DNA of 35,842 nucleotides, taken from Porticoccaceae bacterium. Lineage in GTDB: Bacteria; Pseudomonadota; Gammaproteobacteria; Pseudomonadales; Porticoccaceae. The stretch lies in NCBI GenBank assembly GCA_002702725.1, contig PABE01000114.1, positions 1 through 35,842 on the forward strand. The letters are read 5' to 3'. The stretch's first letter is position 1. Every line of letters begins with the position of its first letter. Both the position numbers and the translations under genes were made by a program. The notes beneath the pieces are model-generated. The model was not told the origin of the DNA. It did no database searches and saw nothing but the letters and a program-made list of their open reading frames with translations. Below, in pieces: positions 8,118-15,989 of this stretch.

Positions 8118-8157
8118 AGCCGTTGTCGCAAGCGGCTGTTTCCTTTCACGATCACGA
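8118..8157 (+). promoter_or_regulatory. GTCGCAAG leader element without an obvious promoter
   Basis: The stem AGCCG (8118-8122) and CGGCT (8133-8137) encloses TTGTCGCAAG. It is followed by GTTTCCTTTCACGATCACGAGGG. No TATAAT-type box is evident directly before it, only a weak CCATAA at 8113-8118, so it may sit in a read-through message. The downstream gene begins at 8202. Confidence 0.65.
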
Positions 8158-8201
8158 GGGGGTTTTTTTAATACCTCACACCAAAACAATAAGGTGCCGA
8201 C

Positions 8202-8801
8202 ATGAATAATGCGAAAACGCATACGCTTCTAACCGCAGATACGTGTAATTGCGGAGGTAAGTCAGGCCGTTGTCCGGTATGCGACTACGGTCTAGGTGTT
8301 TGTTCTGTTTGCGGTGGTGCTGAATGCCAACTTGACGACTACTCATGCGCTGATCTACTCGCTGATAGGCGAATTAAGAAATGCCCTCATTGTAACTTTC
8401 CTAGGCCAGCGGACGTTGAGCCGTGGCAAAGATGCTCAAAATGTGGACGTGATACTTCAGCTAAACACTCGGTACATGAAGTTTCTGATCCTGTACGAGA
8501 CGAGGCGGTATCACTACGGGCTAACATCCTCGACGAGATCACCGAAGAACGAGAGCGACAAATTGCCTTAGCCCATGGTGGTGACACCCAGTCGTTCGAC
8601 AAAGCAAACGGAATGAATGACTGGGTGGCGTACATCACTGCATATGCTGGCCGCGCGGCCGAAAAAGTGTACCGCAACCAGCGTGAGTCTGAACTCAACG
8701 GGAAAGATTCATGCGACAAGAAACGGTTTCGGGAAAACATGGTAAAAGTCGCCGCTTTGGCATTGGCTGCGATTGAAGCTCATGAGAACGGTTATTGTTA
8801 A
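8202..8801 (+). CDS. zinc-ribbon protein with a C-terminal helical phage domain
   Basis: A 199-residue protein starting at ATG 8202. The N-terminal half holds five Cys pairs: C15/C17, C24-C27, C34-C37, C61-C64 and C78-C81 (for example CSVCGG and CPHC), so two to three zinc sites are likely. Residues about 106-199 form a helical domain (LDEITEERERQIAL, NDWVAYITAYAGRAAEKVY, VKVAALALAAIEAHENG) that resembles the all-alpha, MazG-like proteins common in phages. That similarity is a pattern judgement. Enzymatic residues could not be confirmed. Confidence 0.65.
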   Translation: MNNAKTHTLLTADTCNCGGKSGRCPVCDYGLGVCSVCGGAECQLDDYSCADLLADRRIKKCPHCNFPRPADVEPWQRCSKCGRDTSAKHSVHEVSDPVRDEAVSLRANILDEITEERERQIALAHGGDTQSFDKANGMNDWVAYITAYAGRAAEKVYRNQRESELNGKDSCDKKRFRENMVKVAALALAAIEAHENGYC

Positions 8802-8860
8802 TTAACAGAAGACAAATCCAAACTGATGAAGTCAATCGGCTTCTCTTCTGGAGACGCGAA

Positions 8861-9148
8861 ATGCGACTGACCAATACTCAGCGCGAGATTGTCCGCAAGC
8901 TGCACGCGGGTGCCTGGATCGACGCGACAGTGCTCTCCGAGCCGCTGAAGCTGGTCACATGGGATAAGCACGAGGTAATCCGCCGCGATACCTTCGAGAA
9001 GCTGATGCCGCTGCTGTACTGCCGGCGTGTCGAAAATGGCTACAAGCTGCCGGACGGCAGTACGCTTGTCTCTTCGCGACACGCCGTACAGTTGATGCTA
9101 CTGAAGCACGAGATCCCCGAGTCGGTGAAGAAACAATGCAAGATCTGA
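8861..9148 (+). CDS. unknown protein, 95 residues
   Basis: ATG 8861 is preferred because GGAG lies eight bases upstream; the longer frame from 8795 lacks a site. The N-terminal part (RLTNTQREIVRKLHAGAWID) looks like a winged-helix or HTH segment, and the rest contains strands (YCRRVENGYKLPDGSTLV). A DNA-binding role is possible but unproven. Overlaps the next gene by 13 bases. Confidence 0.6.
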   Translation: MRLTNTQREIVRKLHAGAWIDATVLSEPLKLVTWDKHEVIRRDTFEKLMPLLYCRRVENGYKLPDGSTLVSSRHAVQLMLLKHEIPESVKKQCKI

Positions 9149-9615
9149 AGAAACGGCCGGCAATGATCAACCCCGTGAAAGCGCCTGTGCTCAGACGGAG
9201 CTACACGAATCCCAATTCGCAGGGCACTTTGATCACGCAGACAAAGAACTGGCCAGGAGCCGGATCACGAATTGGATCCTGCGTCGACTCCTATGGTAAC
9301 TGTGTCACGCGGGTTGTCGGCAAGCCTGAATCGGTTCCGGAAGGGCTTAAACTTGGGTCCGATTACGTCGACCGGATGTGGGAACGTGACAAATCCGGGT
9401 GGGACAAATTCACCGAGACGATGGGCGGACTGACTGGCCAGCATATGGGCTTGTCAGAACTGGCGATATCGGCAACGGACGAGATGCTGACTAAAGCAAT
9501 GAGCGAGTATGCCGGGCGTGAAGTTGTGGCGGTTCGCTGGGTCTATTTCTACAACGTCTCGACCGGCTACGACTCCCAGCGAATTGACTTTTTGTACCGG
9601 CCACTGGAGGAGTGA
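9136..9615 (+). CDS. unknown protein, 159 residues
   Basis: ATG 9136 lies inside the end of the upstream gene. The protein has an N-terminal Pro/Thr-rich region, a Cys pair (GSCVDSYGNCVTRVVGK), a helical middle (YVDRMWERDKSGWDKFTETM) and a C-terminal strand-rich segment (VVAVRWVYFYNVSTGYDSQR). No known motif was identified. The next gene starts three bases after its stop. Confidence 0.6.
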   Translation: MQDLKKRPAMINPVKAPVLRRSYTNPNSQGTLITQTKNWPGAGSRIGSCVDSYGNCVTRVVGKPESVPEGLKLGSDYVDRMWERDKSGWDKFTETMGGLTGQHMGLSELAISATDEMLTKAMSEYAGREVVAVRWVYFYNVSTGYDSQRIDFLYRPLEE

Positions 9616-9618
9616 GAA

Positions 9619-10083
9619 GTGGAAGTTAAATCGAGCAAGAAGAACGAGAATAAAATGCTGAGATTAGAACGACAACCGCGTTATACGATTCGAGAAGTCG
9701 CTGGCGGGCCGTCTGAAGTCCAACAAGACGCCTGGGACGCAATCTGCTCTTCCGTGGCGCGGGCAATGGACGCTTTGGACCTACGTGGGCATTTATTCGT
9801 CACGGTAATCGGCGCTGACATTATCCGCACTGGATACGGTGACGACGAGTGTGGTTTTGGCCTGTACCACAGCGGAATGCAGCACGTCGCTGTCTGCGGC
9901 GGAGATGGACCACCAGACTTAAAAGACGATCGAGCGGAGTGGATACGGCAGATCAAATTATCAACCACCCACGAGATCATTCACTACTACCAAGAGCTGC
10001 AATGCACGCTTGGTGATTCAGAAGAGACTGAGCTAGAGGCCGAACGAATGGCCGAAGAGATAGTTGCAGAGTCGACCTCGTGA
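9619..10083 (+). CDS. putative zincin-type metallopeptidase-like protein
   Basis: A 154-residue protein with GTG start 9619 after GGAGTGAGAA. The central feature is HEIIHYYQ at residues 118-125, a HExxH zinc-binding helix. A Glu-rich helix follows (EETELEAERMAEEIV) that could provide the third ligand, as in gluzincin-type peptidases. The preceding segment (FGLYHSGMQHVAVC) gives the edge strand seen in zincins. Such small HExxH proteins occur in phages and toxin systems. Activity and substrate are unknown, and it could also be an inactive metal-binding protein. Confidence 0.6.
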   Translation: MEVKSSKKNENKMLRLERQPRYTIREVAGGPSEVQQDAWDAICSSVARAMDALDLRGHLFVTVIGADIIRTGYGDDECGFGLYHSGMQHVAVCGGDGPPDLKDDRAEWIRQIKLSTTHEIIHYYQELQCTLGDSEETELEAERMAEEIVAESTS

Positions 10084-10334
10084 ACGGCAAGAGCAACTGT
10101 CGGACATGCGGCCGACTGAAGGTTCCCGATCTCGACACGATCGAGAAGTTTTTGTCAGACGGGATCAAGCCGCCGCCATCTCGGGCAACTAAAGACGAGC
10201 TCGAGGAGTGGATTGACACGCATGTCCGCGTGATGAACAGCGTGCGCGATCTGCTCGTGCAGACGATTGCCGGCGAAGTTCACAGCAGGATCACGATGAA
10301 CCAAATCGATTTTGATTCGATCAAAGGTGATTGA
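10080..10334 (+). CDS. unknown small protein
   Basis: An 84-residue protein with GTG start 10080 that overlaps the stop of the HExxH gene. It has an N-terminal CRTCG that could hold a metal with a partner, then charged helices (ATKDELEEWIDTHVRVMNS). Last gene before the structured RNA at 10352. No family recognised. Confidence 0.55.
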   Translation: MNGKSNCRTCGRLKVPDLDTIEKFLSDGIKPPPSRATKDELEEWIDTHVRVMNSVRDLLVQTIAGEVHSRITMNQIDFDSIKGD

Positions 10335-10351
10335 ATCCTGACCAAAGAACA

Positions 10352-10469
10352 AGGGGCGACCAGTGACGGTGATGGCCTGGATGCAACAACGCGCCAGGCT
10401 GTGCAAGACGCGCTGGTGGAGGCAAGGTCGCGAACTTGCTAGAGGTCGGTTCAACTCCGACCCGCCCCT
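10352..10469 (+). ncRNA. structured RNA with a tRNA-like T-arm, class unknown
   Basis: Intergenic, about 118 bases. The outer stem AGGGGCG (10352-10358) pairs with CGCCCCT (10463-10469). Next to it sits a perfect T-arm: GTCGG, loop TTCAACT, CCGAC (10445-10461). Two further stems are GCAAG/CTTGC around GTCGCGAA (10422-10439) and ACCAG/CTGGT (10359-10363 and 10413-10417), the latter enclosing GCCTGG/CCAGGC. The cloverleaf-like plan resembles a tRNA with a greatly enlarged D-arm. The eight-base middle loop and the length do not fit a working tRNA. It shares conserved blocks with the RNA at 25037-25204. Confidence 0.65.
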
Positions 10470-10497
10470 CTCAAACACGAAAGGATGGGACACGAGG

Positions 10498-10776
10498 ATG
10501 CCGAGCCAAATGAAAATCGGAGAAAGCATTGAGTTCTCCGTGCATCGCAGCGAGGCAAACTTCGACCGTGCATGCGATGAAGCCTATCGTCTCGCCGTCA
10601 TGATGTTCGGAATCGATGAAAACGGGCGTTCCGGCCGTGTTGACGGTTGGGAATCGTCGACATGCTGGATTGACCTGGAGTTTGTCCGCTACATACGGAG
10701 TGGAGGCGTTCATGACTATGCCTTCACTGCCCGTACGGACTGTGAGAAAGACGACCTAAACGAAAAGGATAGATGA
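10498..10776 (+). CDS. unknown protein, 92 residues
   Basis: ATG 10498 is chosen; the open frame extends to 10363 but that part overlaps the structured RNA. ATG 10510 is an alternative. The protein (GESIEFSVHRSEANFDRACD, then RVDGWESSTCWIDLEFVRYI) is mixed alpha/beta with no catalytic motif visible. It precedes a small membrane protein by three bases. Confidence 0.55.
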   Translation: MPSQMKIGESIEFSVHRSEANFDRACDEAYRLAVMMFGIDENGRSGRVDGWESSTCWIDLEFVRYIRSGGVHDYAFTARTDCEKDDLNEKDR

Positions 10777-10779
10777 AAT

Positions 10780-11031
10780 ATGTTTTGGACTGCATTTACT
10801 TGGGGTCTTGGCGTCACGCTTGGCGGATCAGTGGGCCTGATGGCGTTTGTCGCGCTCAAGGCATTATTTGACTGGGCAACAAATTCGAAGCCAGCCAAAC
10901 GCATCGAGGAGTTCAACCAAGCGAGTCTTTTCGCCTTGGAGCGACGGAACGATCTGACTGAGATACAGATCGCGAAGCTCGGAAAGATCGCCAGCGCACT
11001 TGAATCGCACGACCGCGAACACGGGGGATAA
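10780..11031 (+). CDS. membrane-anchored protein with a C-terminal helix
   Basis: An 83-residue protein with ATG 10780. Residues about 2-32 form a glycine-rich hydrophobic segment (TAFTWGLGVTLGGSVGLMAF and VALKALF), followed by a charged helix (KRIEEFNQASLFALERRNDL) likely to lie in the cytoplasm. Function unknown. Confidence 0.6.
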   Translation: MFWTAFTWGLGVTLGGSVGLMAFVALKALFDWATNSKPAKRIEEFNQASLFALERRNDLTEIQIAKLGKIASALESHDREHGG

Positions 11032-11034
11032 GAC

Positions 11035-11283
11035 TTGGATCGCTTAGCACAACATCGCGCCCGCATAATCGAGATGTGCGACAAGTATGACGAGATCGGC
11101 CCACTCGACGATGGCTACCAGCATTTCTGGATCAAAGACAGAGGAGCGATGTCTGCGGCTGACCTACGCGTCATAGCCGATGAGCTGGACCGTAGGAACA
11201 AAGCCTGGGATGATCAAATCACGGCATTTCACAAGGAGCGAAACGATGACCACACACGTTCGAATCACGCAGGACTGGATTGA
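11035..11283 (+). CDS. unknown small protein, TTG start
   Basis: An 82-residue frame starting with TTG 11035, six bases after GGGGGA and three bases after the previous stop. Helical (LAQHRARIIEMCDKYDEIG, SAADLRVIADELDRRNKAWD). It overlaps the next gene by 38 bases, which is long for this window, so the true C-terminus may be partly constrained by that gene. No family recognised. Confidence 0.55.
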   Translation: MDRLAQHRARIIEMCDKYDEIGPLDDGYQHFWIKDRGAMSAADLRVIADELDRRNKAWDDQITAFHKERNDDHTRSNHAGLD

Positions 11284-11602
11284 AGCCCGTTGTGCAGCAG
11301 CAACCCATCAAGTGCTTGCTGACGAGTCAGACATCATCTCGTTTGGAATCGCCAGGGGTAGAACAATCGGCGAGCTGTTTGACGTGGCCGAGAAGGCTAG
11401 GCCGTACCACACAAAATACCGGCAGGAAAAGCGATACCTCGAACAGCTCATTCAGAAGAACTGCATCGCGTTCTCGACTCCAAAGCTATGGAACCGGTTC
11501 GTTGAACTTCAGCGAACGTATGAGCGGTATCCGACCGAAGACGGCGTGGATTACAGCGACGATTTGGTTGAAGAGTACATGGGATTCGGGGACTTTTGCT
11601 AG
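11246..11602 (+). CDS. unknown protein, 118 residues
   Basis: ATG 11246 is chosen because GGAG lies eight bases upstream; the frame is open from 11180. The protein is helical with aromatic residues (HVRITQDWIEARCAAATHQ, ARPYHTKYRQEKRYLEQLIQ) and an acidic C-terminal end (EDGVDYSDDLVEEYMGFGDF). No recognised domain. Confidence 0.6.
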   Translation: MTTHVRITQDWIEARCAAATHQVLADESDIISFGIARGRTIGELFDVAEKARPYHTKYRQEKRYLEQLIQKNCIAFSTPKLWNRFVELQRTYERYPTEDGVDYSDDLVEEYMGFGDFC

Positions 11603-11617
11603 TTGGAGCATTTAAAG

Positions 11618-11806
11618 ATGGTTTCAGACCAACGTATTTCTGACGACGACAACACGCGTCTTATGAAGTCGCTCTTAGTTCAACTCGTTGAAATTGACTG
11701 GTGCATCGGATACGAGTTGACCGAACAACAGATGGTCGTTTTGGACGACATCCGAACCAAGGCGGCAATGCTTCTAACTACCGAAGAGCCCGAAGGCCAG
11801 GCATAA
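11618..11806 (+). CDS. unknown small helical protein
   Basis: ATG 11618 is preferred (GGAG nine bases upstream); TTG 11603 would add five residues. About 62 residues, mostly helical (DNTRLMKSLLVQLVEIDWCI, ELTEQQMVVLDDIRTKAAML). It is the last gene of the plus-strand block and its end overlaps by 29 bases the end of the convergent glycosyltransferase gene. No terminator is visible between them. Confidence 0.6.
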   Translation: MVSDQRISDDDNTRLMKSLLVQLVEIDWCIGYELTEQQMVVLDDIRTKAAMLLTTEEPEGQA

Positions 11807-12782
11807 ACCGCTCAATCACGGCGTCTTCATCCAGAACCGCTCGGCACCGAATCCTGGCCTCTTCGACCATAGCGGCATGCCGTGCTGGATCCGCCTTTAC
11901 CTGATCGATCACGTCGTCCAGGTCCGACCAATGCGGACTGCACACACGGTACGTGTCCTCCGGCGCAAAGATCGCCGGGAACGTTTCCACGGGGGTGAAG
12001 GGCTTGATCAGTACGCAGCCGGCCGCTGCCGCCTCGAAGTCCCGCCAGCATAACTCGCCGTATCCCCAGGGCGACACGCAGCAGAGCGAATCGAGCAGCT
12101 CGAGGTCATGAACATGCCGGTTTGTCTTGCGGCCGACGAGTCGCGTGTGCTGTGACTTCTCGACGGCCTTGTAACAGGATCGTCGATGCTCGCCGATGGC
12201 ATCATATCTGTAATCCAGTTTGCCCCGGAAAACGATGTCGTATTGGCGACGGTGCGACTTTGAGCCCGGCGACTTTGACCCTGGTGTGCCATTTCCGGGT
12301 GCGTCCATGAACAGTTTATGGAGCCACCGAGACATGGCGGGATAGTGCAGATAACCCGGCATGACTTGGATCTTGTCGAAGACCTCACGGCCGATCGGCT
12401 CAAGCTCATCGGCCACGCATCCGCCGAGCATGAAGACGTGAACCCGCTTGGCTCCGATGTTCTGGTTCGCAAAGTCCGACTTCGCGATCTTCCAGACGGC
12501 TTTGACGCAATCCCAGCTGGCGACTTTGCGCGACCAAAGGATGCTGCAGTCGAGCCGCTCGGCCAGGATCACGGGTACGTCCGCGTGCTCCAGCTCCGGA
12601 ACCACAAAAGCCTGGTGCGTGATCACGCCGTCGGGCTTACCGGCCGGCCACCTGACGTCCACGGCGGTGTCGGGATAGAAGCGGAGCCGGTAGCCGCGCT
12701 GAAGCAGCCGGTCCTTCAGGCCGCGCATCACGCCAATGAACTGCTCGCGGGCACTCTCGTAGTGGACGTCGATGTTCAGCAT
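11778..12782 (-). CDS. glycosyltransferase, GT-B fold, family 1-like C-terminal domain
   Basis: A 334-residue protein. The C-terminal third has the pattern of a glycosyl transferase group 1 domain (Glyco_trans_1_2 type). It shows SPWGYGELCWRDFEAAAAGC at 237-256, then VLIKPFTPVETFPAIF and DTYRVCSPHWSDLDDVID, ending in a helix with ARIRCRAVL. The E-rich turn after GYGE and the AAAAGC helix are the usual nucleotide-sugar contacts. The N-terminal domain is Rossmann-like but divergent. A short repeat GSKSPGSKS lies near residue 170. It probably modifies a phage or host surface glycan or DNA; the acceptor is unknown. Confidence 0.8.
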   Translation of the reverse strand: MLNIDVHYESAREQFIGVMRGLKDRLLQRGYRLRFYPDTAVDVRWPAGKPDGVITHQAFVVPELEHADVPVILAERLDCSILWSRKVASWDCVKAVWKIAKSDFANQNIGAKRVHVFMLGGCVADELEPIGREVFDKIQVMPGYLHYPAMSRWLHKLFMDAPGNGTPGSKSPGSKSHRRQYDIVFRGKLDYRYDAIGEHRRSCYKAVEKSQHTRLVGRKTNRHVHDLELLDSLCCVSPWGYGELCWRDFEAAAAGCVLIKPFTPVETFPAIFAPEDTYRVCSPHWSDLDDVIDQVKADPARHAAMVEEARIRCRAVLDEDAVIERFMPGLRALR

Positions 12783-12976
12783 TACTTGCGGCCTTTTGTC
12801 GCTTTCAGTTTGTCGCCAACACGCCGAAGCCGAATGGCTTTGAGTGCGTACTTCTTGTCGCCGGCTGTCACGGTCACTGGCTGCATGCCGTCTGGCAGCC
12901 TCGGAAGCTTGCGAACCAACTGCCGAATGACGTCTGTATTTGCCATCAAGTCTCGGAACCGATCAGTCGACGTCAT
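12782..12976 (-). CDS. unknown small basic protein
   Basis: A 64-residue protein with ATG at 12976, inside the end of the upstream coiled-coil gene; ATG at 12946 is an alternative. Basic C-terminus (KYALKAIRLRRVGDKLKATK). It ends exactly where the glycosyltransferase gene starts, so all three genes are tightly coupled. No family recognised. Confidence 0.6.
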   Translation of the reverse strand: MTSTDRFRDLMANTDVIRQLVRKLPRLPDGMQPVTVTAGDKKYALKAIRLRRVGDKLKATKGRK

Positions 12977-13484
12977 CGGCCGTGGTTTCCCCCTCTTCCT
13001 CGATCGTCTCGATCTCGAGCCGCCGATGGACTCGGTCGAGGAGTGCCAGCGGCGTAGCGTGGCGGTCGTCAGGCCAGTCTTCCTTAAAGCCCTCCTCGAT
13101 CACGACGCAGATCGCCTGGACCACGGAGGTCGACTTCGAGTAGGCCTTGGCGTACGCATCGGATAAGTCTTCAGCCGTATGAAGCCGCTGCTCGGTGTCG
13201 TAGAGCTTCGACTCGCACTTCTCGAGTTTGACCAGGCAGTCGTGCAGCTGCTCTTCGCACTCCGACGCGCGAGCGTACGCGTCATCTTGATTCTGGACGG
13301 CTTTCCTCAAGCTTTGCTTCATGTCCTCGCAAAACTGAGCGCCAGCCAGATAAGCCAGGTCGGCCTCTCTGTATTTTTCTTTCCACTGGGCCTCGGAACG
13401 CCGGCTAACCATCGCCGCACGTGCATAAAAGAAAGCGACGATTGCCGTTGCACCCCAACCCCACAGCATTAGTTCATGGCTCAT
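12963..13484 (-). CDS. membrane-anchored coiled-coil protein
   Basis: A 173-residue protein with an N-terminal membrane segment (residues about 5-25, LMLWGWGATAIVAFFYARAA). A long heptad-rich region follows, containing several Cys (ASECEEQLHDCLVKLEKCES, KLYDTEQRLHTAEDL). The acidic C-terminus ends in EEEGETTADDVD. The plan, an anchor plus periplasmic-length coiled coil, resembles spanin- or tether-like phage proteins. It is the neighbour of a second, similar protein whose stop overlaps its start by four bases. Confidence 0.65.
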   Translation of the reverse strand: MSHELMLWGWGATAIVAFFYARAAMVSRRSEAQWKEKYREADLAYLAGAQFCEDMKQSLRKAVQNQDDAYARASECEEQLHDCLVKLEKCESKLYDTEQRLHTAEDLSDAYAKAYSKSTSVVQAICVVIEEGFKEDWPDDRHATPLALLDRVHRRLEIETIEEEGETTADDVD

Positions 13485-14221
13485 GCCGACACCTCCGTAC
13501 CACTCGCGTCACCCGCCATCTCTTTCAGGATCCTGAGCAGTTCCTCTGGACTCTCGCCGCCAGATAGTTCGTGCCGGCATTCAGAACCGCCAACACGGAT
13601 GGTGATCGATGCCGTGGCCTGGCCGCTCTTGTAGCCGACCAGTTCGTCAGGCTTGTCTTCGCTCTTCAGCCGCTGGGCGACCGCCCGATGAAGGACTTCT
13701 GTCACACGGTCGTCGTCAACTCCGGTCCATGACCCGTTTTGATCAAAGGCTTCGTCGACAAGAAGCGAGATCGCCGTGGACAGCATCTCCGCCCGCTCTA
13801 TGCGCATCCTGTTAGAATTCGCCATCCGCTTGTCGTGCTCGATCTTCAGGGCGTCGTAATCCGCGCGCAGAGTGGTGCAGTGCAGCTTCAGATGATCGTG
13901 CTCGAGACTGACAGCGGCGAGCTCTGTTTGTTTTTTGTGGAGCTGATCGCTTAGCCGCCGGTTCTCGTCCCCAGCTTCCTGCAGCCTTTTCTTAAGCCCA
14001 TCCGACTCTGCTGCTAGTTTTTTAGCTCTATCGCTGACCGTATCAAACGCTGTTTCCCAGCATCTAGCTTGATCTTTGTGGTAAGCATCGCTCGTCTGGA
14101 GTTTTTTATACTCCGCTTCAGCCTTTTCAGCTCTTTGCAGCCTGTGGCTAGAAATACCGCAGAGACACGCCAGCAAAACAACCGCAAGCACAACAACAAA
14201 ACTCGTTATGAATGGCCCCAT
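13481..14221 (-). CDS. membrane-anchored coiled-coil protein with a C-terminal domain
   Basis: The start is placed at the ATG whose first base is 14221 (MGPF), because AGGAG lies seven bases before it; the open frame begins earlier with TTG at 14239. About 246 residues. A hydrophobic N-terminal segment (ITSFVVVLAVVLLACLCG) is followed by a long coiled coil (KKLAAESDGLKKRLQEAGDE, NRRLSDQLHKKQTELAAV). Near residues 200-225 a strand-rich stretch (SITIRVGGSECRHELSGGES) ends in a helix. It overlaps the 12963 gene and probably works with it at the membrane. No catalytic motif. Confidence 0.65.
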   Translation of the reverse strand: MGPFITSFVVVLAVVLLACLCGISSHRLQRAEKAEAEYKKLQTSDAYHKDQARCWETAFDTVSDRAKKLAAESDGLKKRLQEAGDENRRLSDQLHKKQTELAAVSLEHDHLKLHCTTLRADYDALKIEHDKRMANSNRMRIERAEMLSTAISLLVDEAFDQNGSWTGVDDDRVTEVLHRAVAQRLKSEDKPDELVGYKSGQATASITIRVGGSECRHELSGGESPEELLRILKEMAGDASGTEVSA

Positions 14222-14308
14222 CCCATCGCTCCTTTTCAACTGTGACTCCGAACCCAGCCGTCAAGTTACTCCTGGCGCCTGTGGTCACGAGAGTCTGGGC
14301 CTGCGCCG

Positions 14309-15115
14309 TTATGTCTGGGCGTCGTTGCCGCCGGGATCCTGATCGTCATGGCCGCCCAGATCTTTTAGCGTGTCATCCGCTCCGGTGTCGCCGGGCACGC
14401 GGGGATGTCGCGGAGACGGCTCGTCGGGGGCTGATGGAGGCACTGGCACCCACTCCTCGCTCTTGCGGCCATCCCAGTTGATCCGCTTGCGGCCGAGATG
14501 CTCGACAAAGCCGCTGAGCTGGTACATGTGCTTGAACTTGTTCCGAAAAACAATGTCCGCTTTGGACGCGTTCTGACTCCACGAAGCGTAAAACCGGGTT
14601 GCCTCCGAGTATAATTGAAAGTACCCCACGCCGAGCTTGTTGTACTTGTCATCAGGCCGCTTGTCGGCGTATGCCTGAGGGGTCCAGTAGTCATATCTCG
14701 GCATGGTGTAGAGGGCGTTGGACACGAGGGCCTCCTCCATGACCAGCTCCCGCAGGTTCTCCGGGACGACGATGTCGGCGTCCACCAGCGCGTACCAGGC
14801 GTCAGGATGCCGCCTGTGGGCCTCCTGCTGGCCGATCAAGACGGCTTCCGCTTTATTGAAGGTGGCACGACGGGCGTGGAAGTTACGGCAGATCAGCACT
14901 TCCGCACCAGCGTCTCGGGCCATCTGCTGCGTGCGTACGTCCTCCGGAGACGTGACCACGTACACGCAGTCACACACGCTGACGAGCCGAGGAAGTGAGA
15001 CGTTCATTTCCCCGTGATAGTTGACCGAGACCATCACGGCGACCAACTGCAAGTCCCACGGGGATGACGGGCCGGAGGCTGGCGCGGGTAGCGTCTGTGC
15101 GGCTGTCGCACTCAT
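14309..15115 (-). CDS. glycosyltransferase, GT-A fold with DxD motif
   Basis: The start is placed at the ATG at 15115, six bases after TTGGAG; an upstream TTG would add four residues. About 268 residues. After a Pro/Ala-rich leader come the nucleotide-sugar strand (LVAVMVSVNYHGE, residues 24-36), FNKAEA at 86-91 and the metal-binding VDADIVVP at 111-118. The second half has YWTPQAYADKRPDD and KLGVGYFQLYSE, as in GT-A enzymes of the phage and capsule type. The C-terminal 40 residues are Pro/Gly/Asp-rich and low complexity. Acceptor unknown. Confidence 0.75.
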   Translation of the reverse strand: MSATAAQTLPAPASGPSSPWDLQLVAVMVSVNYHGEMNVSLPRLVSVCDCVYVVTSPEDVRTQQMARDAGAEVLICRNFHARRATFNKAEAVLIGQQEAHRRHPDAWYALVDADIVVPENLRELVMEEALVSNALYTMPRYDYWTPQAYADKRPDDKYNKLGVGYFQLYSEATRFYASWSQNASKADIVFRNKFKHMYQLSGFVEHLGRKRINWDGRKSEEWVPVPPSAPDEPSPRHPRVPGDTGADDTLKDLGGHDDQDPGGNDAQT

Positions 15116-15214
15116 ATCTGACTCCAATTCGCTGTGAACAAGGCAAAATGGTGTTAGACACGAGTGGTGCCAGCCGGGGGAGATCTGCCGCGTGAGGCGA
15201 CTGGGAAGGAGTGG

Positions 15215-15883
15215 TTACTCGATGGGCACGAGAGCCCAGATCGAGCCGCCAGGGAGCACGGCGGTGTACCGGTGGCCGGCGATCGTCGCGGCCAACTGGG
15301 GCCCCCTGCCGCGATTGTGCGTGGCCGAGCGGGCGATGTCCTCGAAGCCCGGGAAGGCCGCCTCTACCGCCTTGGCCACGCCGGGCCAATCCTTCTCGCC
15401 ATAGTCATGGCCGGCGAGTACGCCGCCTGGGCGGAGGACACGAAGGGCTGTCTCGATATCTCGGGTAACCCCTTGCCGCGTGTGGTCTGCGTCGATGAAC
15501 ACGAGGTCACCCTTGCCGCCGTAATCCCTTGCCAGTGTATCTCGAAAATCCTTGTGGGCTAAGTCCATGACATACGGGATCAACACGCCATCGACTATCG
15601 GCTGTCGATGCGTCTCGAAGAACCTGTTAAACGGCAACCCTGGTTTCACGTGGTGGTCATCCCACTTCAGACCGAGTTCCGTAGACCAGGAGTCACACGA
15701 GACCACTTTCTTGGCTCCCAGGAGGACGGTAGTGGCCTTCCCGACCCAAGCACCGAACTCGATGACCAAGTCCTTGCCGTCGGCCTGCTGGGCCAGCCAG
15801 CGGAGCTCTGAGGTCCGCATCCAGCCGTCGACCGCTTCAGCTGCAGCCACTCGTTCCGCCTGCTGCTCTGTCAAATCTGCCAT
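15215..15883 (-). CDS. class I SAM-dependent methyltransferase
   Basis: A 222-residue protein starting at the ATG at 15883 after GTGAGGCACAG. Motif I is VIEFGAWVGKATTVLL at 40-55, the SAM-binding glycine loop. A later acidic motif is DLVFIDADH at 126-134, and LRPGGVLAGHDYGEKDW at 150-166 is the post-III strand and turn typical of the Methyltransf_24 type. Located upstream of two glycosyltransferases, it may methylate a sugar or another small product of that pathway, but this is inference. Confidence 0.85.
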   Translation of the reverse strand: MADLTEQQAERVAAAEAVDGWMRTSELRWLAQQADGKDLVIEFGAWVGKATTVLLGAKKVVSCDSWSTELGLKWDDHHVKPGLPFNRFFETHRQPIVDGVLIPYVMDLAHKDFRDTLARDYGGKGDLVFIDADHTRQGVTRDIETALRVLRPGGVLAGHDYGEKDWPGVAKAVEAAFPGFEDIARSATHNRGRGPQLAATIAGHRYTAVLPGGSIWALVPIE

Positions 15884-15989
15884 CTCATCTGTGCCTCACG
15901 GGGGTGATTTCTGTAAGGCTTGCAGGTTAGATCCAAGGCGTCGATGAGGAGAGAAACAACCGGTTTTGAGGTCGATTTCGTGGACTTGT

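Noticed and set aside
10352-10469. Call as an ordinary tRNA gene
   Set aside because: The T-arm and a seven-pair end stem fit, but the anticodon-like loop has eight bases with no U at position 33, and the D-side insertion makes it about 118 bases.
12318-13166. Long plus-strand frame (282 codons) opposite the minus-strand glycosyltransferase
   Set aside because: It lies across three minus-strand genes with recognised domains and start/stop overlaps, has no ribosome binding site, and encodes a basic, low-complexity sequence typical of antisense frames in GC-rich DNA.
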